This document shows, piece by piece, positions 1 through 8,813 of a stretch of DNA of 64,000 nucleotides. The notes below the pieces were generated by a model, which saw only the letters and a program-made list of their open reading frames with translations, was not told the DNA's origin and searched no databases. The stretch is from Roseiconus lacunae (GTDB taxonomy: Bacteria; Planctomycetota; Planctomycetia; Pirellulales; Pirellulaceae): assembly GCF_008312935.1 (NCBI RefSeq), contig NZ_VSZO01000043.1:165205-229204 (forward strand), in the 5' to 3' direction. A program made the position numbers and the translations under genes. The stretch's first letter is position 1. The number at the start of each line of letters is the position of its first letter.

Positions 1-664
1 ACGTTCCCATCGGGCCGAGCGGCGTTGATGGTTGGTATCCCAAGCCTTTGAATCCAGAAAAACTAGCCAATGACCTGCAGCGCCAAGCGTTCCTCGTGAC
101 CACCTAGCGCTTTGTCGACCTTCCAGATCAGGATGAGCCGATTAGCGTTAGCCACGGTTTTGGTGGAACCACCGGGACTTATACCCATCGGCTGATGATT
201 CTCACCTAAGCATTTGATCAAGACGGAGAATTCGTCGGGCCAGCTCGGTCCACAAAACGATTGTTTCAGTAAACCTTTGAACCCCCTGTTGTTTTCAATC
301 AGCGAGACCCAATGCCCCTTTGCTGATTGGCACAACCTTCGCGTGGGCGAGATCGACTCGGGGCAACCGCCGCAACGGGACACCTTTCGTTGTAGCGCAT
401 GGTCTTGCCCACGCATTTTCTATTCTTAGGTGGCCTGCCTTGTTTGAGCCTCCGGGGTGTGGTGGGACGAAGGCTGTTGCCAACGCTCGTCCAGCCGATG
501 TCTTGGCTTTCACGCTATCCAGAAGTCACAGGTCGCAGGTCGACTGATCATTCGACGGGCGTTGGTCCCGATGGTTCCCCCGAAACCGTGACCTATGCAA
601 TTGGCGAGTGCTGGTTTCAAAAGTTGGCGAAGCGTCAGTCGTGCAACGGGTGTTCGTCGACCGG
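1..664. other. Intergenic region without a convincing gene
   Basis: No reading frame here has a recognisable domain, a ribosome binding site or credible composition; the short frames overlap one another on both strands. The only structured element I see is one diverged copy of the interspersed palindrome, listed separately at 133-196. The window edge may cut a gene lying to the left. Confidence 0.5.
133..196 (+). repeat. Single diverged copy of the 64-bp REPIN-like palindrome
   Basis: The left arm starts with ATGAGCCG, followed by GCGTTAGCCACGGTT, a short loop, a degraded right arm with ACCGG, and the outer arm CGGCTGAT. It has the same 64-bp length and polarity as the plus-oriented units at 50.4 and 51.9 kb. 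The inner right arm (normally GCTAACGC) is largely lost, so this looks like an old copy. Confidence 0.65.
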
Positions 665-1321
665 TCAGGATTCTTCGATCGAAACGATCCACCGCGTCGC
701 ATAGTGCAGCAGTTCGGAAGTCGAGCTTAGCTCAAGTTTGTTCTTGATTCGCTCTCGGTAGGAGTCGACCGTCTTTGTTTTCACGCCCATTTGCTCGGAG
801 ATCAGCTTCGTCGAGTAGCCTTGGCCGATCAGTTCAAACACTGACAGTTCGCGTTTGGAAAGCTTCGAGATCTCCTGGAACATGATCCCCGTCGTCGACT
901 GGGGGGCGCCGTTGTTTTCACAGGGCTCGAGTGATGGCGAAAGGTAAATTTCTCCGTCGAGAATCGTTTGGATTGCCCGGTCGATGTTGACGTCAGTTTC
1001 TTGCTTCGCGATATATCCGTGTGCCCCTTGGGCAATGCACCGATGGGCGAACAGGTGTGCGTCACGCATCGATGAAACCAGGATTTTGACGTCCGGTCGC
1101 AGAATTCGTGCTTGGGCGATGAATTCCAGCCCGCTCCCATCGGGGAGGCCTAGGTCGACGATTGCAAAATCGAAGGGTGTCTCTTCCAGGGCGCGCATGC
1201 CTTCGGCGAGTGTCGCTGCGGTGACCGCGATTTCCCAGTGGTCGTGTTGGGCGATCGCGGCGCGTACCCCAAGTCGGATCAGCTGGTGGTCGTCGAGAAC
1301 GAGGAAGCGAATCGGTGCCAT
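665..1321 (-). CDS. NarL/FixJ-type response regulator (REC + LuxR HTH)
   Basis: A two-component response regulator of about 218 aa that would bind DNA once phosphorylated. The N-terminal receiver domain starts with FLVLDDHQLIRLGV (acidic pair near residues 10-11) and has the phospho-acceptor Asp56 in IVDLGLPDG. The C-terminal LuxR/GerE helix-turn-helix (about residues 150-192) begins LSKRELSVFELIGQG and contains TKTVDSYRERIKNKL. I start at the ATG at 1319-1321, right before MAPIRFLVLDD; a longer frame to 1366 adds 15 residues outside the fold. No cognate kinase is adjacent on the same strand, but the hybrid kinase at 2114 is the nearest candidate partner. Family assignment is secure; the target genes are unknown. 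Confidence 0.93.
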   Translation of the reverse strand: MAPIRFLVLDDHQLIRLGVRAAIAQHDHWEIAVTAATLAEGMRALEETPFDFAIVDLGLPDGSGLEFIAQARILRPDVKILVSSMRDAHLFAHRCIAQGAHGYIAKQETDVNIDRAIQTILDGEIYLSPSLEPCENNGAPQSTTGIMFQEISKLSKRELSVFELIGQGYSTKLISEQMGVKTKTVDSYRERIKNKLELSSTSELLHYATRWIVSIEES

Positions 1322-1394
1322 TGGGAAAGATTTAGAAAAAAATGAGTGATGCGGTAATTCTCCCACATACTGCTCATCAGGTGGCTGGGATAAT

Positions 1395-1533
1395 CCCCCC
1401 CGTGATGCTATAGCGTCACGGTCGAGCGTTACCCCACGTCGATCCTAAACAGTTGCGGGAGCTCTGCCCCAGCTCCAACGTCGGCTGTTTATGCCTCCAC
1501 AGGCTTGTTGCCCCGCCTGTGGAGGCTTTTTTT
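1395..1533 (+). ncRNA. Candidate small RNA ending in a strong terminator
   Basis: On the plus strand this stretch can form three successive hairpins: GTGATGCTATAGCGTCAC (near 1402-1419), GGAGCT with AGCTCC around 1459-1477, and a perfect 12-bp terminator stem followed by seven T. Both flanking genes are on the minus strand, so the terminator has no annotated plus-strand gene to serve. A small RNA is an inference; I found no convincing promoter and do not recognise an Rfam family. Confidence 0.3.
1493..1533 (+). terminator. Strong Rho-independent terminator, plus strand
   Basis: The stem GCCTCCACAGGC (1493-1504) pairs perfectly with GCCTGTGGAGGC (1515-1526) across a 10-nt loop and is followed by TTTTTTT. 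The T-tract lies only on the plus-strand side, so the minus-strand gene ending at 1537 gets a stem without a U-run. Confidence 0.85.
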
Positions 1534-1536
1534 CTT

Positions 1537-1773
1537 TTATTTGTTCCCTTTCCCTGGACCGGTAGCTCCAAAGATGGGACTTGAGGCTAGGGCGGAGATC
1601 GCCTCGCCCATTTGGCGATAGATCTCTCCCAATTCGTCTGGGGCCAGTTGATCGGGCTTAGCGATTAGCGAGTGCCCAACTTTTAAGGCTTGGATATGAT
1701 CACGGAGTTCGTGAACTTCATCGCTCGTCAGCCATATTCCTTTCCCTTCTGGTTCGTTGTTAGTCTCGGACAT
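1537..1773 (-). CDS. Small hypothetical protein
   Basis: A hydrophilic protein of about 78 aa with no signal peptide or membrane segment. It has an acidic N-terminus, a probable helical centre (DEVHELRDHIQALKVG and ELGEIYRQMGEAISALA) and a Gly/Lys tail. I do not recognise a family. Two ATG codons are adjacent (1776 and 1773). A clear GGAGG abuts the first, so the second has the more usable spacing and I prefer it; the Shine-Dalgarno supports this as a real gene. It may be co-transcribed with the response regulator downstream, though the terminator-like hairpin lies between them. Confidence 0.65.
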   Translation of the reverse strand: MSETNNEPEGKGIWLTSDEVHELRDHIQALKVGHSLIAKPDQLAPDELGEIYRQMGEAISALASSPIFGATGPGKGNK

Positions 1774-1776
1774 CAT

Positions 1777-2113
1777 CCTCCAAAGGTCTCCATTCGGGCG
1801 CCCCAGCAGAAGTGATCGATTCTATCGCTTTTTTGCAAATTAGTGAACGGATCAATGGGTACGTCGCTGCATTTCTGATGCCGAGCTCATTTCTTGACCT
1901 CCTGCATGTCCCGTAGCAACGGATTTAGGAAGCGAAAAGCGGTTTGAATTACCGAACCAATTATCGCGGAAGTTGTGCAAGCTTGCGGCCTCATGGTAGC
2001 ATTTTGCGACGGGGGGATGGCCGCGGCGTTCTTGCTGACGCAAATGTTGAGGCCAACCAAGCAATAACTTCTCAGTCGCGCGAAGATTTTTCGGTGCGTG
2101 GGGCCGATCTCGA
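1777..2113. other. Divergent intergenic region
   Basis: This stretch separates the minus-strand small gene from the plus-strand hybrid kinase and should contain both promoters. I see no clear -35/-10 pair, no palindrome and no credible gene; the short frames in it lack codon character. Confidence 0.4.
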
Positions 2114-5100
2114 ATGCCAGATTCTGGTGAGTGTTACATCGTTGGAATTGGTGCCTCTGCGGGGGGGCTTCAGGCGTTAGAGGAATTTTTCCTCGCAGCT
2201 GATCCGGAGGCGCCGCTGGCTTACGTCGTGATCCAGCACCTCTCGCCGGATTTCAAGAGTGTGATGGATCAATTGCTGTCGCGCAAAACCAAGTTGCCGG
2301 TTCATGTAATTGAAGATGGCATGCAGGTTGAACCTCGCAACGTCTATTTGATGCCGGCCCGGAAAGAGGCGATTGTCAGTGACGGGAAGTTGCGGTTGAC
2401 GGACCGTACCGAACACGAGCAACTCAGTTTTCCGATCGATTATTTTCTTCGTTCGCTCGCTCAGGATGCGGGGCCGCGTGCGATTGCCGTCATCCTATCG
2501 GGGACCGGGTCCGACGGATCACGTGGCATTCGCGAAATTAGCGAGTGTGGCGGTTTAGTGGTGGCGCAGAGCGATCCCAGTTTCGACGGGATGCCCCATA
2601 GCGCGATCGCAACGGAGGTCGTGGACCTAGAGTTGCCCGCCAGGAAGATCGGTGCGTCGTTGGTTCGTCATTTGACGTCTTCGGGCGAAGATCTTTCGGC
2701 GCTCGTCGACGATGAGAGTTCAGGTGACGAATCGGTCGCGGCAGTGTTCGATCATCTGAATCTGAAGTTCGGGATCAATTTTGCAAACTACCGAACGGAG
2801 ATGATGCTACGCCGGCTAAACCGTCGTCGCACGTTATCGGGGCATGCTGACTTAGCGGCGTATGCGAAATGGGCGAGCGAGTCGCCCGACGAGCTTGAAA
2901 AGCTGTATCACGATTTGTTGATCGGGGTCACACAATTCTTTCGAGACCCCGAGGTGTTTGAATACTTCGAGTCTTCGGTGATCCCCCGCATCGTCAGTCG
3001 GCTCGAAGGGCAGCATGAGCTACGTGCCTGGGTTGCCGGTTGCGGTACCGGGGAAGAAGCGTATTCGATCGCGATCGCAATTGCAGAGCACCTCGAACGC
3101 CACGGGCTAGATCGAGAGGTTCGGATCTTTGCCTCGGACGTTCACGAGCAGTCGCTCTCCGCGGCCAGTCAGGGGATTTATTCCGAGGGGCAGTTGACGG
3201 GGATCTCCGACGATCGATTGCAACGATATTTCATTCGGCGTAACGGCAATTACCAAGTGGCGCCGTCGCTGCGCAAAATGGTGGTATTCTCGCCGCACAA
3301 CATCCTACGTGACGCGCCATTTACGAAATTGGATTTGGTTACGTGCCGTAACTTGCTGATTTATTTGACGCCGTCGGCGCAACGCAAGGTCTTGGGGTTG
3401 TTCCATTTTGGTCTCAAACGAGATGGCTTCTTGTGTTTAGGGGCGAGCGAAACGATCGGCGACTTGCAAGATGTTTTCAAGGTCGTCGACGCGCATACCT
3501 GTTTCTATGCGAAGTGTCGTGATCGCTTTCCGGCAAAAGCATTTGATTTGACCGGAACGCTTTCGACCGAACGGCGTCGTTTGGTCGGCCCGGAGGACAC
3601 GTCGGGATTTCTGAACACGCGATCGATGTTAAAGACGTACGATCGGCTGCTGGAGGAGTTCATCCCGCCATCGATATTGATCAACAGCGAGCGCGAGATT
3701 CTGCATACGTTTTCTAAAGCAGGGCGGTACCTGCAATTTAGTGCCGGGCGACCGACGAAGGATGTCCTGACGTTACTGCATCCTGATTTGTCAGCCGTTG
3801 CCTCACGGGCGTTGCGACAGGCGGAAAAAACCGGCAAGAAGATTGTCGTGCCTAAGGTGGAGTGCCAAACAGAAAACGGTAAATCGAGCATTTCGCTTTC
3901 GGTGTTACCGGTTCGGTCGGACGATGCGTCACGGCAGTGGTTGATCCAATTTGACGATCCGTCCGACGCGACGTCTCGATTGATCCCATCCGAAGAATTG
4001 CAGTCGTCGAGCGAATCGCTTGAGATCAATGACTTGCGGCGCGAATTGGATTTCACGAAAGAAAGTCTGCAGGCGACCATTGAAGAGCTGCAGACGACCA
4101 ACGAAGAGTTGCAGTCGGCGAATGAAGAATTGGTGTCTTCTAACGAGGAGTTGCAAAGCACCAATGAGGAACTTCACAGCGTCAACGAAGAGCTCTACAC
4201 GGTCAACTCTGAGCATCAGCGAAAGATTACCGAGCTGACTGAGTTGACCAATGATATCAACAACTTGCTTAACGGTAGTGACGTTCATCAGTTGTTCTTG
4301 GATCGCGAGCTTGGCATCCGCCGATTCACTTCCGGTGCGGCCGCGATCTTTAATTTGATTCCGCAAGACATCGGTCGCCGGTTCGATAACTTTTCGCATC
4401 GGATCAAGCACGACACGTTGGACAACGACATCGAAGCGGTGATCGAAACCGGAGTGTTGAAGGAGTTTGAAGTTCGTGACGATGTTCATGACACGTGGTA
4501 CTTGATGCGCATTCGGCCGTATGTCGCGCCGAATGGGATTGACGGAATCGTGTTGACGCTGGTCGATATCACATCGTTGAAGGTCGCGCAGGCTCGGCTG
4601 ATGGAACTGAGCGAGATCGTCGAGCACACCGACGATGCGATCTATCGGGTGAACCTTGACGGCGAGATCCGGACGTGGAACCGGGGGGCGGCTCGGCTCT
4701 TTGGCTACGAGAGTAAAGAGATCGTCGGGCGTCGCGATTCGCTACTGACGCCGGACGATCGCAGCGCCGAAGCATCGGATTACTATCAACGCATTCGCGA
4801 TGGACTTTCGGTCGATCGGCTTGAAACGATACGGAGCAAGAAAAACGGCGACCGGTTCGACGTCTCACTCACCGTTTCGCCAATTCAGAATCATAACGGG
4901 GATATCGAAGGGGCTTCGATCATCGCGCGTGATATCACGCAGCAGCGGCGTGCCGAATCTGAGATTCGACGCGCCGTTCAGCAGCGCGATCAGTTTTTGG
5001 CGACACTATCTCATGAACTGCGAAACCCCTTCGCGGCAATCTTAAACGCCTACGCGCTCTCAAAGGAGTCGGAGCTTGATCACGATGCCGAGCGCGAGTC

Positions 5101-6088
5101 CCGGGAGGTGATGGAGGCGCAGCTCCAGCACGTATCGCTTTTGCTGGACGATCTATTAGACGTCGCTCGGTTTACCAATGGAAAGTTGACCATTCGGAAG
5201 CGGCCGATCGACATCACTAAATTGACCAATCCGGTGCTTGATTGCGTTCAGCATCGGTTCGATCGCTGCAATCAATCGCTGCAAATCCAAGTCGACGACG
5301 AACCGATTTACGTGCTGGCTGATGCGGGGCGCTTGCAGCAGGCGCAGGTCAATTTATTGGTCAACGCATCAAAGTACAGTCCATCACGGCGTTCGATTTG
5401 GTACAGCGTTGGCCGTGATGGTGATCAAGCGGTCGTCACGGTACGCGACGAAGGGGAAGGGATCTCGGCGACTCTGTTGCCGACAATTTTCGAACCCTTC
5501 ACTCAGTCAGAGCAGGACATGGACCGCACGCAGGGCGGCATGGGGCTGGGGTTGTCGATTGTCAAAGCGATTGTCGATGCCCACGGAGGAACCATTGACG
5601 CGCATAGTCCAGGGCCAAATCGAGGTAGCGAATTTGTGCTTCGGTTACCGCTGACGTCGGAGCGACCACAGGTGACGCTGGAGTCTCCGGAGAGTCTGAT
5701 TGCGGGGATCCGAGTCCTGTTGGTCGAAGACAACGATGGGATTCGTCGTATGCTTGCCCGCTCACTTCAGTTGCGTGGATTCCAGGTGATTACGGCCGCC
5801 AACGGACGATCGGGACTGCGTGAAGTTGACCGCGAGGATCCCGACGTCGCGGTGGTCGATATCGGGCTGCCCGATGTCGACGGCTACGAGTTTGCGAAGG
5901 TCATTCGTTCAGACCGAAATCATCGAAATTTGGTCATGATTGCGGTCACCGGATACGGCCGCGATGAAGACCGGATCCAGGCGGAAGAAGCAGGGTTCGA
6001 CCTGCATCTTGTCAAACCCGTCGATCCCCAACGACTGATCGAAGCGATCTCCAAATGCTGCAAGTTGCGGGAAGGCGCCGGGGAATGA
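2114..6088 (+). CDS. CheB-CheR-PAS hybrid histidine kinase with C-terminal receiver
   Basis: A giant multi-domain signalling protein of 1324 aa. Order: a CheB methylesterase domain (about 1-190) with the catalytic set Ser15 (GIGASAGG), His42 (VIQHLSP) and Asp134 (GTGSDGS). A CheR methyltransferase follows (about 200-470; VAGCGTGEEAYSIA, TCRNLLIYL). Next come a long heptad coiled coil of repeated NEEL units (about 640-700) and two PAS domains. HisKA has His967 in LSHELRNP, the HATPase has DEGEGI and GMGLGLSIV, and the receiver has Asp1249 in VVDIGLPDVDG. All catalytic residues are present. In other bacteria CheB/CheR-PAS kinases act as stress or chemosensory-like sensors; the input here is unknown. 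The ATG at 2114 begins directly before the CheB fold. A natural partner is the CsrA-receiver gene downstream. Confidence 0.95.
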   Translation: MPDSGECYIVGIGASAGGLQALEEFFLAADPEAPLAYVVIQHLSPDFKSVMDQLLSRKTKLPVHVIEDGMQVEPRNVYLMPARKEAIVSDGKLRLTDRTEHEQLSFPIDYFLRSLAQDAGPRAIAVILSGTGSDGSRGIREISECGGLVVAQSDPSFDGMPHSAIATEVVDLELPARKIGASLVRHLTSSGEDLSALVDDESSGDESVAAVFDHLNLKFGINFANYRTEMMLRRLNRRRTLSGHADLAAYAKWASESPDELEKLYHDLLIGVTQFFRDPEVFEYFESSVIPRIVSRLEGQHELRAWVAGCGTGEEAYSIAIAIAEHLERHGLDREVRIFASDVHEQSLSAASQGIYSEGQLTGISDDRLQRYFIRRNGNYQVAPSLRKMVVFSPHNILRDAPFTKLDLVTCRNLLIYLTPSAQRKVLGLFHFGLKRDGFLCLGASETIGDLQDVFKVVDAHTCFYAKCRDRFPAKAFDLTGTLSTERRRLVGPEDTSGFLNTRSMLKTYDRLLEEFIPPSILINSEREILHTFSKAGRYLQFSAGRPTKDVLTLLHPDLSAVASRALRQAEKTGKKIVVPKVECQTENGKSSISLSVLPVRSDDASRQWLIQFDDPSDATSRLIPSEELQSSSESLEINDLRRELDFTKESLQATIEELQTTNEELQSANEELVSSNEELQSTNEELHSVNEELYTVNSEHQRKITELTELTNDINNLLNGSDVHQLFLDRELGIRRFTSGAAAIFNLIPQDIGRRFDNFSHRIKHDTLDNDIEAVIETGVLKEFEVRDDVHDTWYLMRIRPYVAPNGIDGIVLTLVDITSLKVAQARLMELSEIVEHTDDAIYRVNLDGEIRTWNRGAARLFGYESKEIVGRRDSLLTPDDRSAEASDYYQRIRDGLSVDRLETIRSKKNGDRFDVSLTVSPIQNHNGDIEGASIIARDITQQRRAESEIRRAVQQRDQFLATLSHELRNPFAAILNAYALSKESELDHDAERESREVMEAQLQHVSLLLDDLLDVARFTNGKLTIRKRPIDITKLTNPVLDCVQHRFDRCNQSLQIQVDDEPIYVLADAGRLQQAQVNLLVNASKYSPSRRSIWYSVGRDGDQAVVTVRDEGEGISATLLPTIFEPFTQSEQDMDRTQGGMGLGLSIVKAIVDAHGGTIDAHSPGPNRGSEFVLRLPLTSERPQVTLESPESLIAGIRVLLVEDNDGIRRMLARSLQLRGFQVITAANGRSGLREVDREDPDVAVVDIGLPDVDGYEFAKVIRSDRNHRNLVMIAVTGYGRDEDRIQAEEAGFDLHLVKPVDPQRLIEAISKCCKLREGAGE

Positions 6089-6456
6089 ACAACAAACACG
6101 TTCCAATTCCGCCAAATTTTGCAAATGACGGCGGCGTGATGCCCCACCGAAAGTCGTTCAGAGATTAAGTTGCTGTCGGTGGGCCCGGCCGAATTTCGGA
6201 CGGCGATTGCAACGAAATTGCTGGAGTCATTTTTGGTGTTTTCGGACAGCCTGGCGAGGGGTTGCCGGCGCTGTGATTTATCTCGAGTGGTGATTGCTTG
6301 TAAGTGAAAAACCCACATTTCCAAACCAATCGTGGGATTTCGATGTTGACTGGCGTATTGGAATCCCTATGTTGAACTTACCAATACTTCCGCATTCTGG
6401 GGGGCAGTCCAGTCCATATGGGTGCTGCCCCTGTAAGAGGCGACGGGGCAATATTT
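6089..6456 (+). other. Leader region between hybrid kinase and CsrA-receiver gene
   Basis: These 368 bases contain no credible gene. There are weak inverted repeats but no stem with a U-run, so read-through from the kinase gene or a separate promoter are both possible. Confidence 0.35.
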
Positions 6457-7230
6457 ATGTTAGTACTAACCAGACGGACCGATGACCTAGTGACGTTTCC
6501 TGAGGTCGGCATCAGCCTGCGCTTCTTGAAAGTCCGTGCCGGGCAAGCACGCGTAGGGATCGACGCTCCGAAGGACATCTCAATCGTCCGTGGCGAGCTG
6601 CAGTCGGAAGAGATCATCAGCGAGAGTGCGCTGGCCGACCGATTCCCGATGCACTGCGTCCCACCCGAAGCGCGTCACTCCATTCGTAACGAACTGCACC
6701 AAATCAGCGTCGGTATGCACCTCTATCGTGAGTTGCTCGCCGCCGGCCAAATCGAAGAAGCGGAGTGCACGTTTCAGGACATCGAAGCAGCGCTTTCACG
6801 TCTGAATGAAAGCAAGTGGTTGCAACGCCAAGCGTCGAAGCCGGTTTCAAAGAATATTTCGATCGCGTTGGTCGAAGACGATCAGAACGAACGTGAGTTG
6901 CTTGCCGGATTGCTGCGTTTGAAAGGCTATCGCGTGCAAGGGTATCAAGACGGTCAGTCGGCTCTGGATGACATGTCTACCTCGACGCCTCCGAATATCA
7001 TCTTGGTCGACATGTTGATGCCGGTCGTTAGCGGTGCCGAAACGGTGCGGACGCTCCGTGAAAACGAACGCTTTAACTCGTCGGCAATCTTCGTAGTCAG
7101 TGGAATGACTCCGGATTCAAGCGAGATCAGCGTGGGCACCGGTGGAGCCGATCATTGGTTCTGCAAACCGCTGAACCCCGAATGCTTGATCGACGCGATC
7201 GAAGAACGCGTTCACACGTTCAGCCAGTGA
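6457..7230 (+). CDS. CsrA RNA-binding domain fused to a receiver domain
   Basis: A 257-aa protein. Residues 1-50 read as a CsrA/RsmA translational regulator: MLVLTRR at the N-terminus (Leu4, Arg6, Arg7), then RVGIDAPKD and Arg45 in SIVRGEL, matching the RNA-contact residues of classical CsrA. A linker of about 80 residues follows, mostly helical (RHSIRNELHQISVGMHLYRELL). From about residue 133 there is a complete receiver: IALVEDDQNE, phospho-acceptor Asp185 in ILVDMLMP, and Lys in CKPLNPE. Classical CsrA is about 60 aa and stands alone. I start at the ATG giving MLVLTRR because it matches the family start exactly; a frame to 6418 adds 13 odd residues. Inference: phosphorylation, probably by the kinase upstream, switches RNA binding or dimerisation. 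Confidence 0.9.
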   Translation: MLVLTRRTDDLVTFPEVGISLRFLKVRAGQARVGIDAPKDISIVRGELQSEEIISESALADRFPMHCVPPEARHSIRNELHQISVGMHLYRELLAAGQIEEAECTFQDIEAALSRLNESKWLQRQASKPVSKNISIALVEDDQNERELLAGLLRLKGYRVQGYQDGQSALDDMSTSTPPNIILVDMLMPVVSGAETVRTLRENERFNSSAIFVVSGMTPDSSEISVGTGGADHWFCKPLNPECLIDAIEERVHTFSQ

Positions 7231-7542
7231 CTCCTAGCCAGTGGCTCACTATCCGGAAACGGTGAGGCTTGCCGGGCAAACGCTCCGCTTGCATTGTCGG
7301 GACCGGGCCTGCGGATCCTGTTGTTGGCTTACACGGTAGCGTCCATCTATCTTCAATGATGGTCTGCTAAGGCCCGCTGGAAGCCATGGCATGCTGATGT
7401 TTTCAGCCGGTGCTCGACCATCAACACTTTAGTAGAAGAACCGGTGGGCGGCGCATGCTGCGGTTCTTTCGACATCGTTATAGTCTTGGGGACACGGCAC
7501 TGGTCGACGCACGAGGTTTGTCGACCAGCCGAATAACGCTCA
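7231..7542. other. Convergent intergenic region
   Basis: Lies between the ends of the CsrA-receiver gene and the Gfo/Idh/MocA gene. No gene, no clear terminator with a U-run and no recognised repeat copy were found; it is GC-rich with short imperfect inverted repeats only. Confidence 0.4.
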
Positions 7543-8586
7543 TCACCCGAGCATGACGATTTTTCCCGTTTTCGCGCTTTCGTAGATCCCGCAAATCACC
7601 TCGACGCTGCGGCGTCCTTCGTGTCCGTCAAGGATCGAGGGGCGGTTTTCATTGATCGCGCTGACGGCTTCTTCGAACAACATCGTATGACCATGATGAC
7701 CGATCGCGGCGGGATCGGCGGCGCCACCTCCGGTTTCGGTTTTGCCGGCCATCTCTTTGCGAATTCTGGCGTCTTCGTCGGTCTCGTTAGCGAACTGCCA
7801 GAACTTGATGTCTTCCTCTTCCAGAATCGCGCTGCCTTCGTTGCCGCTGATTTCGATTCGTTTTAGTGCGCCGGGGTAGGCCGTTGTGGTTGCTTCGATC
7901 ACGCCGAGGGCGCCGTTCTTGAATTTGAGGGTTGCCACGGCAACGTCTTCGACTTCGATTCGCTCGTGAGTCATCGTGGCCGTCATCGCGCTGATTTGTT
8001 CGACGGGGCCCATCAACCACAGTAGCAAGTCCACGCTGTGGATGGCTTGATTCATCAAGGCACCACCGCCGTCGAGTTCCCAGGTGCCGCGCCATTGGCC
8101 GCTGTCATAGTATTCTTGGCTGCGGTACCACTTCACGTAGGCATCGCCCATCGTGATTTTCCCGAAGCGTCCGTCTTCGACCGCCTTCTTCATCAGCTGG
8201 CTCGATTGATGAAAACGACTTTGGAACGTGACGGTCAACCGGACTCCGTTTTCTTTGCAGGCGTCGATGATTGCGTCGCATCGTTCGGTCGTGATTTCCA
8301 GTGGCTTTTCGACGATCACGTGTTTGCCTGCCTTGGCAGCCGCGATTGCTGGGTCCAAGTGCAAACCGCTGGGCGTGCAGATCGAAATCGCATTGATCGA
8401 TTCGTCGGCAAGCATTTCTTCCAGTGACGCAAAGCCGCGGCAATCATGTTCGCCGGCAAACGTTTCAACCTGTTCGGGACGACGGGCGGTCGCTCCGACG
8501 AGGTGAGCACCAGCGGCGTCTTTGATGGCGCGGGCATGGAAATTGGCGATCATGCCACAGCCGACGATTCCGATTCCGATGCTCAT
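7543..8586 (-). CDS. Gfo/Idh/MocA family NAD(P)-dependent oxidoreductase
   Basis: A soluble dehydrogenase of about 347 aa. The N-terminal Rossmann fold opens with IGIVGCGMIANFHARA, the dinucleotide loop of the family, and the diagnostic EKP motif occurs in HVIVEKPLEIT. The C-terminal alpha/beta domain has the substrate-side segment GGGALMNQAIHSVDLLLWL, typical of this superfamily, with the expected His. Members oxidise or reduce sugars, inositols or related polyols; the exact substrate cannot be read from sequence. The start is the ATG at 8584-8586 (MSIGIG), preceded at good distance by GGGAGAG; a six-residue longer frame is less likely. It stands alone, convergent to the signalling genes and divergent from mfd. 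Confidence 0.93.
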   Translation of the reverse strand: MSIGIGIVGCGMIANFHARAIKDAAGAHLVGATARRPEQVETFAGEHDCRGFASLEEMLADESINAISICTPSGLHLDPAIAAAKAGKHVIVEKPLEITTERCDAIIDACKENGVRLTVTFQSRFHQSSQLMKKAVEDGRFGKITMGDAYVKWYRSQEYYDSGQWRGTWELDGGGALMNQAIHSVDLLLWLMGPVEQISAMTATMTHERIEVEDVAVATLKFKNGALGVIEATTTAYPGALKRIEISGNEGSAILEEEDIKFWQFANETDEDARIRKEMAGKTETGGGAADPAAIGHHGHTMLFEEAVSAINENRPSILDGHEGRRSVEVICGIYESAKTGKIVMLG

Positions 8587-8625
8587 ACGAAAGTACTCTC
8601 CCAATGGGGCGGGGTTGGCGTCTAA

Positions 8626-8658
8626 TTCGAAAGTTACAGTCTATTCCGAAGGTCACAA
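8626..8658. repeat. Imperfect tandem direct repeat in the oxidoreductase/mfd spacer
   Basis: ATTCGAAAGTTACAGTCT is followed directly by ATTCCGAAGGTCACAATT, two related 18-bp units. They lie about 40 bases upstream of the minus-strand start at 8586, so they could be a regulator site, but the match is imperfect and this is weak. Confidence 0.25.
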
Positions 8659-8813
8659 TTGTCGTCGTTGCGGCGGGGCTTGTGAACCGCCCCAACGCGA
8701 AGCTGCCCGGGCTAAGGGCGGGGGGCAAAGGGTGGGCGGTACCTTTCTGAGCCGCTACGATCAACCGCCACCGTCGCATTAATTTTCTATCCCGTTTTTT
8801 GCCGGTCTTGCCC

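Noticed and set aside
63..704. Several overlapping frames of 70-117 codons on both strands
   Set aside because: They overlap each other, lack domains and Shine-Dalgarno sequences, and are Arg/Ser/Pro-rich as expected of chance frames; one spans a palindrome copy.
3505..4627. Long minus-strand frames (219 and 232 codons) inside the hybrid kinase gene
   Set aside because: Antisense shadows of the coiled-coil repeat; the repetitive Ser/Asn/Leu composition mirrors the NEEL heptads on the coding strand.
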